Below are positions 28,944 through 36,516 of a DNA stretch of 64,000 nt, one piece after another; within the stretch, counting starts at the first letter, position 1, and every line of letters begins with the position of its first letter. The DNA lies in the NCBI GenBank assembly GCA_019751875.1, contig JAIEMV010000002.1, positions 124,001 to 188,000 of the forward strand, read 5' to 3'. Both the position numbers and the translations under genes were made by a program. This DNA comes from Hyphomicrobium sp. (GTDB lineage: Bacteria > Pseudomonadota > Alphaproteobacteria > Rhizobiales > Hyphomicrobiaceae). A model generated the notes under the pieces. It had not been told where the DNA came from. It searched no databases and saw nothing but the letters and a program-made list of their open reading frames with translations.

Positions 28944-29555
28944 ATGACAGACCAAATCCGTTGGACCCAATATTTTTGCCTTGCTTGCGCGACTAGTGCG
29001 GCTCTCGGCATAATTATCGAACCTGCATGGGCTCACTCCAGTGAAGAGACCTTGGGTGGATTCTGGAGCGGCTTCTTGCATCCTGTCACGGGTTTCGACC
29101 ATCTCATCGCCATGGTAGGCGTCGGCATCTGGGGGGCGTTCCTCGGTGTTCCGGCAATCTGGCTTCTTCCGGTAATTTTTCCTCTCGTGATGGCAATGGG
29201 CGGCGTGATTGGTATCACGGGCGTTCCCATGCCCAGCGTGGAGACATGGATTGCAGCCTCGGCCGTCGCCATTGGTCTTGGCATCTCGCTCGCACTGCGA
29301 CCTCCGCTGTCAGTGGCTACTCTGATAGTCGCAGTCTTCGCGATCTTCCACGGGTACGCTCACGGCGCCGAAATGCCTCACACCGCGAATCCGCTGGCTT
29401 ATGCGGTAGGCTTCGTTCTGGCGACGGGAGCGCTTCATCTTTGCGGAATTGCCTTCGGGCTACTGGAGCGCAACAGCGCGGGACGGATTGCTGTTCGTGC
29501 AGCAGGCGGGGTTATCGCCATGCTGGGCGTGGGTTTCCTGGCAGGCGCGTTGTGA
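28944..29555 (+). CDS. HupE/UreJ family membrane protein (first copy)
   Basis: 203 aa. After a signal-like segment come six to seven hydrophobic helices. HPVTGFDHLIAMVGVGIWG (about 50-68) and FHGYAHGAEMP (about 134-144) carry the conserved His/Asp pairs of HupE/UreJ. Family members such as HupE act in nickel or cobalt uptake for hydrogenase and urease. No nickel enzyme is adjacent. 13 bp after the CGFEDP gene and overlapping the next gene by four bases. Confidence 0.85.
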   Translation: MTDQIRWTQYFCLACATSAALGIIIEPAWAHSSEETLGGFWSGFLHPVTGFDHLIAMVGVGIWGAFLGVPAIWLLPVIFPLVMAMGGVIGITGVPMPSVETWIAASAVAIGLGISLALRPPLSVATLIVAVFAIFHGYAHGAEMPHTANPLAYAVGFVLATGALHLCGIAFGLLERNSAGRIAVRAAGGVIAMLGVGFLAGAL

Positions 29556-30130
29556 GGTCGCTGCGGTTTTCTTGCCTGGTTATCGCCGCTCTGTTTCCCG
29601 ATGCGGCGTCTGCACATGAAGCGTTCGGCAACCTCGGCCCCTTCTACGCCCACATGTTACACCCCGTCGTCGATCCGACACAAGGCGTGCTTCTCGTCGG
29701 CATGGGTGCGCTTTTAGCGCGCCAGTCGGTAGAAACGGTGCGGTCTGCCTACACGGTGTTCGCGATGGCCTCTGCCTTGACGGTAGTAATCCTTACCGTC
29801 CTTCCGCTTACCGCGCCGGCTGTACAGGTGACGGCCGCCACCGCCGTTTTGCTCGGCATTATCACCGCGATCGGCCTGCAGTTACCGCGCTTGTTCGTGG
29901 CAGTGCTTTGCGTGCTCGTGGCGATCATTGCCGCCTTGTCTTCTGACGGAGCTCCGTCAACAAATTCGATCCAGACAGCAGCAGGCGGCGCGCTCGGTTT
30001 GGCGTTGACGGTGCTCTTCGTATGGGGCGCGCTGGACTGGGTTGGGGAGCGGCTGCACCCTGTGGCTGCGGCTGTAGCCGGGTCATGGATCGCGGCTGTG
30101 GGGCTAATGGTGATGGCGCTGCCAGCATGA
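29552..30130 (+). CDS. HupE/UreJ-like membrane protein (second copy)
   Basis: 192 aa. GTG at 29552 overlaps the preceding TGA stop. Signal-like N-terminus (about 1-21, ending ASA-HEAF), then about six hydrophobic segments. The N-terminal patch HEAFGNLGPFYAHMLHPVVDPTQG has His residues where HupE has them, but the second HGxAHG motif is missing, so this is a divergent member. It is convergent with the third copy, four bases apart. The reading frame extends upstream in other frames as a shadow only. Confidence 0.7.
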   Translation: MRSLRFSCLVIAALFPDAASAHEAFGNLGPFYAHMLHPVVDPTQGVLLVGMGALLARQSVETVRSAYTVFAMASALTVVILTVLPLTAPAVQVTAATAVLLGIITAIGLQLPRLFVAVLCVLVAIIAALSSDGAPSTNSIQTAAGGALGLALTVLFVWGALDWVGERLHPVAAAVAGSWIAAVGLMVMALPA

Positions 30131-30134
30131 TCCG

Positions 30135-31178
30135 CTAGAAGGCAGCGATACGGCCCAGAAACCAAACTGAAGCGACCGACCCCATTGCGTAGGCCATCAC
30201 GCGCAGGCCACCAGGTGTCTGAAGCGATGCGATAAGCTGAGGATAGAGCCGTGCGAGAAGGTTTCTGGTCAGTAACACGAAGGCCACGAACATAAGCTGG
30301 CCGATCTCGACTCCGAGGTTGAACGCGAAAAGCGCCAGCGGAACTTCACCTTGCGGAAGCCCAATGTCGATAAGGGCCCGCGCAAATCCCAGGCCGTGCA
30401 GCAGACCGAAGCCGAACGGTACGGTCCAGGGATGTCGTTCCGAAAGGCGCAGCTGTGAACCCGGCGGGCGGGCCAGTTCGCTCGCAAGGAACATGATCGA
30501 CAGGGCGATCACCGCCTCGACGGGTGGCGCGGGCACGACGATCCATCCGAGCGTCGCTGCTACCAGCGACAGGGAGTGCGCCACAGTGAAGGCGGTGATC
30601 GCACCGATCAGGCGCCTTGTGTCCGGTACGAGGAGGAGCAGCGCGAATACGAACAGCAGATGATCGCCGCCGAGAAGAATATGATGCACCCCGAGGCCGA
30701 TGTACGTGGCGAGGATATCGGTACGGGTGGGAATACCTGGCAGATTCGCCGTGGACGCATTGCCGGTCAGACGCAGAGTACCCGCTTTGCCCGGAGCGAG
30801 TTCGAACCGCACGAGCACGTCGGTGACTGTTTGTTCCAGCCCATCCACCGACACCGCACCCTCGGCAATACCACCTCGACAGACGGCGCGCCAAACAGTC
30901 ACCCACACAGTCCCGTCGAAAACCGGTCGGCCCCCATCGCGCGGGCTGCAATTCTCCGGCAAGCGCACCCCGATAGGCATGGGCCGCCCGTTCACATCCG
31001 GCACCCGCCACGTCACGCGCCAAGCCTCGTCAGGCTGGGCTGATAGATCTAGAAAACCTGGCTGCAGTGCATGTGCGCGCGCACTAGAGCACCATCCGGC
31101 GACGCTGCCGGCGGCCACGATCACGATGACAAACAAAGCCATCGCGCGGCGAATGATGGTGGTTATATCGCGACTCAT
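30135..31178 (-). CDS. HupE/UreJ family membrane protein (third, longer copy)
   Basis: 347 aa. A cleavable signal peptide (about 1-36, ending ARA-HALQPG) and a beta-rich external domain (about 40-145) precede the HupE core. Core motifs are GVHHILLGGDHLLFVFALLL (about 160-179), FGLLHGLGFA and FNLGVEIGQL. This longer HupE/UreJ_2 type is a different subfamily from the copy at 28944. It faces the other HupE genes and overlaps by four bases the upstream foldase gene on its strand. Metal transport is a family-based inference. Confidence 0.87.
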   Translation of the reverse strand: MSRDITTIIRRAMALFVIVIVAAGSVAGWCSSARAHALQPGFLDLSAQPDEAWRVTWRVPDVNGRPMPIGVRLPENCSPRDGGRPVFDGTVWVTVWRAVCRGGIAEGAVSVDGLEQTVTDVLVRFELAPGKAGTLRLTGNASTANLPGIPTRTDILATYIGLGVHHILLGGDHLLFVFALLLLVPDTRRLIGAITAFTVAHSLSLVAATLGWIVVPAPPVEAVIALSIMFLASELARPPGSQLRLSERHPWTVPFGFGLLHGLGFARALIDIGLPQGEVPLALFAFNLGVEIGQLMFVAFVLLTRNLLARLYPQLIASLQTPGGLRVMAYAMGSVASVWFLGRIAAF

Positions 31179-32074
31179 TTGGGCGATGAGGGCCTGTCAA
31201 TCTGGCTGACGTCGATCCGGTATCGCGCTTTCATGGCTTGATAAGCAGCCTCTCTCGCCTTGTCCCCCTCTATCGAACGCCAATCCAACTCGACAAGCTC
31301 GCGCACGCTCTCGAAGGACAGTGCCTCGGACCGCGCTAGCTCGGTGACGCGGATCATGTGCTGACCGTAGGCGGATTTCACAGGCCCACTCCACTCACCC
31401 GCTGGGGCCGCAGAGATCAGAGCAAAGAAGCCTTTCCCGAATGTGCTGTCGACTCCGGCCTGACTTGACCGCGGCATCTTTCCGGGCAACAGGGTCGCCT
31501 TACCGAGTGCCGATGTGTCGGCGCCTGCCTCCAGGGCAATGCGCACGCGCGAAATATCTTCTTGCGATGGCTCCCCTAGGAAAACCTGCTCGAAGCTGAT
31601 GGCCGATGGAGCGGCATATTTCGCTTGCGTGAGTTCATAATGCGCACGCAGTTGGGCTTCCGTCGGCGCGGGGAGCGCCGCCGGCTGGGAAAGAAGGTAT
31701 TCGGCTTTCTGCCGCAGGCGGAGACGGATGACCTGGTCGTTCTGGTCGAGACCGAAGAGCTTTGCCTCCCGATAGAAGATTTCTTCGCGGATGAGATTTT
31801 CGAGAAGTCCATCGAATTCTGTTGCCGTCGGGTCGCGGTTCCACGTCGCACGAAATTGTGCTTTCAGCCGCCTGGCATCTGCGGCTGTCATGACGATCTC
31901 GCTGCCGGCGGGTGCTGCTGGCGGCGCGACGAAGCCGTAAAGCCCGAACACGGCAGCACCAATGAGCAGGAAATGGACAAGTGGTTCGCGCAAAAGCCGT
32001 GATAATGAACCAGCTAGCGCCTTACTGCCGGCGGCAGAGGCTGCAATCGGTAACGAATTTTGATTATCTAACAT
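31175..32074 (-). CDS. Parvulin-type peptidyl-prolyl cis-trans isomerase
   Basis: 299 aa. N-terminal transmembrane anchor (about 30-47, HFLLIGAAVFGLYGFV), then a SurA/PrsA-like chaperone helix region and a rotamase domain (about 160-270) with FEQVFLG, and GQHMIRVTE. It would fold exported proteins in the periplasm. The reading frame runs 84 codons further left, but that part is Arg/Pro-rich and the ATG at 32074 gives the normal protein. Its 3' end overlaps the start of the long HupE gene, so it heads that operon. Confidence 0.82.
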   Translation of the reverse strand: MLDNQNSLPIAASAAGSKALAGSLSRLLREPLVHFLLIGAAVFGLYGFVAPPAAPAGSEIVMTAADARRLKAQFRATWNRDPTATEFDGLLENLIREEIFYREAKLFGLDQNDQVIRLRLRQKAEYLLSQPAALPAPTEAQLRAHYELTQAKYAAPSAISFEQVFLGEPSQEDISRVRIALEAGADTSALGKATLLPGKMPRSSQAGVDSTFGKGFFALISAAPAGEWSGPVKSAYGQHMIRVTELARSEALSFESVRELVELDWRSIEGDKAREAAYQAMKARYRIDVSQIDRPSSPK

Positions 32075-32602
32075 GCCGGTTTTCTTGCAGCGCGACAGTC
32101 TGAAGGTCAAGTTTTGCCCCCACGCATTGATCCACTCCGGGATCGAAGGCTTGTCAAGATGAGAGCCGCGCGTCGCTCCGGGACGATACGTTTGCGAAGC
32201 CCCGCACCCGACTCCTATGTTTGCCGCACGCGAGCAAAATGGCCAGCCACCGCCGCCCGGCGGTTGCCGAGCAACCCACCGGCTCCCGATGGGCGATAGA
32301 TGGGGGCGGTTTTTTCGATCGATCAAAAAGGAAACGCGGATTGGTGCCGATTTGGTAGCATACGTAGACCGCTATGGGTCCACGAGCGCAAATGAGACTG
32401 GGCCTCAATTAGGTCCGCTACACATTCGGACAACGGTCGTTCCAACCGCGACCGTCTGCTCCTCGTTGGCGAACAGAGGTGCCTCTAGCTAAAGGCAACT
32501 TCTTTGTTACCGCTGAACTGGTGGAGATGATCCCGGCCCATGGTGGGAGTGTAAATCATGCAACGAGCATCCACCGGTTGCCCCGCAACCGCCACTCACC
32601 GG
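32075..32602. other. Intergenic region
   Basis: About 528 bp without a convincing ORF. A short AT-flanked palindrome around TTTTTCGATCGATCAAAAA (near 32318) is visible but may be chance. It should contain the promoter of the foldase-HupE operon, read leftwards. Confidence 0.35.
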
Positions 32603-33943
32603 CTAAGCGACAAAGCAGCGCGCAAATGCGAGCAGCAGACGCGGAGACCCTTGGAGCTTAACTTTGCGGCGCATTAGAGCCCACGGCATACTCGACTCCT
32701 TTCGCAAAATACGGAGCCAGGTTTCTGAATCTGCCGTCACAACAAGATTTGGTTTGCCTTGTAGGCCTCTTCGAACGTTGAGAGACTTGTCGCGAATTTC
32801 CACGCTGACATCGATCGGCTCTCTACCCACGAAGCAGAAGTGGTAGAGTGCATTTAGGCCGTCTGGGCGGTGGCGCTCGAAGGAAAGGCTCATGCCGCGG
32901 ATGAACTGGTCAATCGTGGTCAACCGAAACTTGTTCCGTACAAACTTGACTCGCTTGTGCGGATACCGGCGCGCAACATGGCGCTCTGCATCAGAGTGCT
33001 CATGCACATAGATTGTCTCCACCTTTGCTTGCAGCGGTTTGACGACCTCGCGCACGAAAGCTTGACGATCATTTAGGTAAGGCCCGATCAGATCTTCACC
33101 GGCCGGGCAAGCCGCAATACAGTAAGCCGCCTTGTAGTTTGCGCCAAAAGATAAGGTTTGCCACATCGATACGCTTTCGTTGTCACTAACGTGCGCGCGA
33201 AATGCCTTTGAATTCTTGGCATCTGCGATCGTTTCTGACCACTCTTCAAAGCCGCCCATAAATTCGCGGTAATTATGAGAATAGCAGGCCGAAAAGTTAA
33301 AATAGCCGTCTGGGTGAATGGCCCCCGTAGGACATGCCGCAACACACAACTTGCATTCAAGACACGGGTTGAAATCGATAGGTCCTGTTGAGGCGCCAAT
33401 TTCGGCGTCGATGACGACAGTTCCTAGCAAAATGAAGCTGCCGAATTTGGGGTGGATCACGCTGCGGTGGATACCCATTCGCCCCATGCCGGCGGCGACG
33501 GCGACCGGCTTGTGCGACACGACCCAGATGCGATCCGGCCATTGATCGGCTTCCATCGGGAAGGCCATGTTAGCGTTGCCGGCGCGGACGCCACGCTCAG
33601 TCAAGGCCCGCACAATCTCGCGCGCGGTGTCGGTTACGTCGTCGCCGGTCGAATGAAATTCAAGATTGGCATACGATCGCATCGGCGATCGTACCGCCTC
33701 ATGATGCATTCGCTTGACGAAGCTGATGAGGGTTCGTGCGAATGGATAGGCCGTCTGGATGAGGTGCCTTTGATCATCCAGCGCCGGGTCGTCGATTGTG
33801 ACGAAACCGCAATCGTCCGCTCCAGCAGCCCGGCAAAGACGCTCCAAATCCTCGCGAGTCATCATCGGCGGCGAACTGATGCGTCCCGCTGCCTGGGCTT
33901 CGCGCGCTTGAATGACCGTCGGGTGAGACTCCAAGCTACTCAT
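32603..33943 (-). CDS. 4Fe-4S protein with C-terminal SCP2-like domain
   Basis: 446 aa. Residues about 20-180 resemble the QueG/reductive-dehalogenase corrinoid-type N-terminal fold (LERLCRAAGADDCGFV, AAGMGRMGIHRSVIHPKFGSF). A ferredoxin-like cluster motif follows, CLECKLCVAACPTGAI (about 200-215), then a second Cys set ACYSHNY...AAYCIAACPAG. The last 100 residues are an SCP2 sterol-carrier-like domain (GLNALYHFCFVG...). Likely a soluble oxidoreductase of unknown substrate. It is divergent from an HxlR regulator with 93 bp between them, so it is probably the regulator's target. Confidence 0.8.
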   Translation of the reverse strand: MSSLESHPTVIQAREAQAAGRISSPPMMTREDLERLCRAAGADDCGFVTIDDPALDDQRHLIQTAYPFARTLISFVKRMHHEAVRSPMRSYANLEFHSTGDDVTDTAREIVRALTERGVRAGNANMAFPMEADQWPDRIWVVSHKPVAVAAGMGRMGIHRSVIHPKFGSFILLGTVVIDAEIGASTGPIDFNPCLECKLCVAACPTGAIHPDGYFNFSACYSHNYREFMGGFEEWSETIADAKNSKAFRAHVSDNESVSMWQTLSFGANYKAAYCIAACPAGEDLIGPYLNDRQAFVREVVKPLQAKVETIYVHEHSDAERHVARRYPHKRVKFVRNKFRLTTIDQFIRGMSLSFERHRPDGLNALYHFCFVGREPIDVSVEIRDKSLNVRRGLQGKPNLVVTADSETWLRILRKESSMPWALMRRKVKLQGSPRLLLAFARCFVA

Positions 33944-33980
33944 TGTTCGACTCCAGGCCAGCACCATCAAAGTGGCTAGC

Positions 33981-33999
33981 GACTATTTTTTAGATAGTC
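33981..33999. promoter_or_regulatory. Inverted repeat, candidate HxlR operator
   Basis: GACTAT - tttttag - ATAGTC, perfect 6-bp arms with a 7-base spacer. It lies in the 93-bp gap between the Fe-S gene and the divergent HxlR gene. HxlR regulators bind such AT-rich dyads; assignment is by position. Confidence 0.55.
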
Positions 34000-34036
34000 A
34001 ATAGCGCTGCCGCTGGAAAGTTGATAAGGTTGTTTG

Positions 34037-34384
34037 ATGGCAACTCAGTCGAAAAAATCACGATCGATCAGCGGCAGTTCTGGCGCGGCTTGCCCGGTCC
34101 GACGAACGCTCGATGTCATCGGGGACGCGTGGACAGTTCTGATCTTGCGCGACCTGTTTGTTCAGGGTGCGCGGCGCTACCAGGACTTCCTGGAATCTCT
34201 TGAAAACATTTCGCCGAACACGTTGTCGAACCGCCTGAAGAAGCTCGAGGAGCACGGTATCGTCGAGCGTCGATTCTACAGCGACCATCCGCCCCGCGCT
34301 GAATATCACCTTACGCATTTGGGGCAGTCACTTGGACCCATCATGGTGGCGCTAAGAGATTGGGGCCGGAAAAATCCAGCCTAA
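34037..34384 (+). CDS. HxlR-family winged-helix transcriptional regulator
   Basis: 115 aa. The HxlR domain is complete: CPVRRTLDVIGDAWTVLILRDLFVQGARRYQDF (about 18-50), then the recognition helix ISPNTLSNRLKKLEEHGIVERRFYSDHPPRAEYHLT. The conserved N-terminal Cys (about 18) is the redox/electrophile sensor in several relatives, so it may sense thiol stress. Divergent from the Fe-S/SCP2 gene with a dyad between them. ATG at 34037 was preferred over an overlapping TTG. Confidence 0.9.
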   Translation: MATQSKKSRSISGSSGAACPVRRTLDVIGDAWTVLILRDLFVQGARRYQDFLESLENISPNTLSNRLKKLEEHGIVERRFYSDHPPRAEYHLTHLGQSLGPIMVALRDWGRKNPA

Positions 34385-34608
34385 CGGTACGCCATTGAGC
34401 TTCATAGAGATGAAGAGTTCGAGCTTGGTGGCGGTTTTGGCCGCGGAGCTCTGGTGACGCGGCTTCATTGTGCACTCGCTTCTGCTGAAATCCTGTGGAG
34501 GTCGCAAGCGTAGGACTCTCAAGCTCTCCAGCAATCCGAAACCTGTACGATAAACTGCGAGTTACTACTTTGTGGTGAGCCGTCACGCGTGCGGATGCCG
34601 GTCATGTT

Positions 34609-35241
34609 TCACCCCTTTTTCCGTGTCGGGAGCAGACGGATAGCCGCGTCGGCAATCATCGCGTCGATGTCAATCCCGGGTGCAACATTTTCATAGTCTT
34701 CATCGATGAGAAGACAAGCTGCGCCATGGACGAACGTCCACAGGCTTAGCGCAATATGCAAGGGATCCCCATCGGCCTCGTTCTTTTCGCAATAAAGCGT
34801 GATTTGAGCGATGACGTTCTTGAAACACGAGCGGCCGGTGTCTTCGACGTGTTCATCACGCTTGATGGCCGTGTTGTGGCCAAACATCAAGCGGAATACG
34901 GCTGTCTCTTCCATCGCGAAGGCGATGTAAGCCTGCCCCATGGCGATAACGCCGTCGATCGTCCCTTCGCCTTTCGCGCGCACGGCAGCCAGTGAGCGCT
35001 GCGACATGCGATCGAAGCCCTGCTCAACGATGGCCTTTAAGATTTCGAGCTTGTCTCGAAAGTGCTTGTAGGGCGCAGCGGTCGACACGCCGGCGACGCG
35101 GCATGCATCGGCGAGGGAAAAATTCTCGGCACCCTTTTCGACCAGCAATTGGTGTGACGCGTCGATCAGCGCCTGACGCAGGTCGCCGTGGTGGTAGCGC
35201 TGTTTGCCGGACGAGGTACGGGAAGTCGGGCTTTCGGACAT
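34609..35241 (-). CDS. TetR/AcrR-family repressor
   Basis: 210 aa. The N-terminal HTH (about 14-60) has RYHHGDLRQALIDASHQLLVEKGAENFSLADACRVAGVSTAAPYKHF, the TetR pattern; the C-terminal domain is of the TetR_C_33/WHG type (HGAACLLIDEDY). It is divergent from an RND efflux operon, and three copies of GTTAG-N5-CTAAC lie between them, so it very likely represses the pump and itself until it binds an inducer. Confidence 0.93.
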   Translation of the reverse strand: MSESPTSRTSSGKQRYHHGDLRQALIDASHQLLVEKGAENFSLADACRVAGVSTAAPYKHFRDKLEILKAIVEQGFDRMSQRSLAAVRAKGEGTIDGVIAMGQAYIAFAMEETAVFRLMFGHNTAIKRDEHVEDTGRSCFKNVIAQITLYCEKNEADGDPLHIALSLWTFVHGAACLLIDEDYENVAPGIDIDAMIADAAIRLLPTRKKG

Positions 35242-35276
35242 GAGAGCATCATCAGCGATTTGGGCGGCTCCTCAAA

Positions 35277-35334
35277 GTTAGCGAAACTAACTCTTGATAA
35301 GTTAGCCTTTCTAACATATGTTAGCTTCACTTAC
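35277..35334. promoter_or_regulatory. Triple TetR-type operator and RND promoter
   Basis: Three copies of GTTAG-N5-CTAAC: GTTAGCGAAACTAAC at 35277-35291 (perfect), GTTAGCCTTTCTAAC at 35301-35315 (perfect) and GTTAGCTTCACTTAC at 35320-35334 (one mismatch). A candidate promoter for the RND genes, TTGATA (35294-35299) and TATGTT (35317-35322) with a 17-base spacer, overlaps the second and third copies, so binding would block transcription. Confidence 0.8.
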
Positions 35335-35380
35335 TTATCAAGCGGCTAGCTTGGTAGCTTGAAATTCATGAGGTGAAACA

Positions 35381-36502
35381 ATGTCTTCCGTGCCGCCGAT
35401 TTCCCCGGTCCTGCGGGCAAACTTGCTCGCCGTCCTAGCTGGCCTAGCGGTAGCCGGATGCAATGCAGAGGCGGATGTGCCGTCAGCAACGCGACCTCAG
35501 GCCGTTGAAACCGTCACGGTGAAGCTCGAACCTGCAGGACGCACGTGGAGCTATGTCGGCACCGTTAAGCCACGCTATCAATCGGATCTCGGCTTCCGCG
35601 TTGGCGGGAAGATTATCGATCGATCTGTCGAGGTTGGCAGCTGGACGAAGAAAGGCGACGTGATCGCCCGCCTCGATCCCAGCGATTTCGAATTGGCCCT
35701 CGCTGCTCAAGAAGCAGAACTCGCAGCGGCGCAAGTCGGCCGGGATGAAACCGTGGCGGCGCTTGAACGATTCCGAGTTCTGTTCCGGGACGGACACGTC
35801 GCGCAGGCCGCACTTGACCAGCGTCAGTCAGCAACTGCAGAGGCGCGCTCCCGCGTCGAGCGCGCACTGCGCAACGTCGAACTCGCGCGCAACCAGCTCG
35901 CCTATTCGACGCTCGTGGCGGACAGCGACGGCGTTGTAACGTCATTGCCTGTGGAAGTTGGGCAAGTCGTTGCGCCCGGACAGCTCATCGCCCGTGTGGC
36001 GCGGGGAGATGCCATCGAGGTCGAAGTTGCGCTGCCTGAGCAGGACGTAGCTGCCGCGCGCGAAGCCATGGCGGAAGCCGATCTTTGGGGAAATAGGGGG
36101 TCCCGCGTAGCGGCGACGCTCAGGGAAGTCGCACCGGACGCCGATCCGGTGTCGCGCACGTACCGAGCGCGCTTCGCACTCACGAACTTTGCGAACTCCG
36201 CTCCAGATTTTGGGCGAACCGCGTCGCTCTATCTTAGAGCTCGATCAGCTGGTTTCGTTGCCAAGCTTCCCATCTCGGCCATCGCAAATGAGAACGGAAA
36301 ACCGGTCGCGTGGGTCGTTTCAGATGATGGCCGGCACGCAGTCGCACGGCCGGTAACGATCCTCGCCTACGAACGAGACGGAGTGCTGGTGTCCGAAGGC
36401 CTTGCGAACGGCGACAGGGTGGTAGCTCTCGGCGTGCACATGCTTGATGCCGACAAGACCATCCGTCCGATCGAAGCCCGAGCGCTCGTCAGCCAGAAGT
36501 AG
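35381..36502 (+). CDS. RND efflux periplasmic adaptor (MFP) lipoprotein
   Basis: 373 aa. Lipoprotein signal with lipobox AVAGC (Cys at about 27). Adaptor modules in order: barrel-sandwich start YVGTVKPRYQSDLGFRVGGKI, the coiled-coil hairpin (about 100-165, EAELAAAQVGRDETVAALERFRVL), the second half of the lipoyl part GVVTSLPVEVGQVVAPGQ, then beta-barrel and membrane-proximal domains. It bridges the RND pump to an outer-membrane channel that is not encoded here. 14 bp before the pump gene. Confidence 0.92.
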   Translation: MSSVPPISPVLRANLLAVLAGLAVAGCNAEADVPSATRPQAVETVTVKLEPAGRTWSYVGTVKPRYQSDLGFRVGGKIIDRSVEVGSWTKKGDVIARLDPSDFELALAAQEAELAAAQVGRDETVAALERFRVLFRDGHVAQAALDQRQSATAEARSRVERALRNVELARNQLAYSTLVADSDGVVTSLPVEVGQVVAPGQLIARVARGDAIEVEVALPEQDVAAAREAMAEADLWGNRGSRVAATLREVAPDADPVSRTYRARFALTNFANSAPDFGRTASLYLRARSAGFVAKLPISAIANENGKPVAWVVSDDGRHAVARPVTILAYERDGVLVSEGLANGDRVVALGVHMLDADKTIRPIEARALVSQK

Positions 36503-36516
36503 AGAAGGGCCAGACC

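Noticed and set aside
32313-32337. AT-flanked palindrome TTTTTCGATCGATCAAAAA
   Set aside because: Imperfect and not next to a regulator start; could be chance in a noncoding gap.
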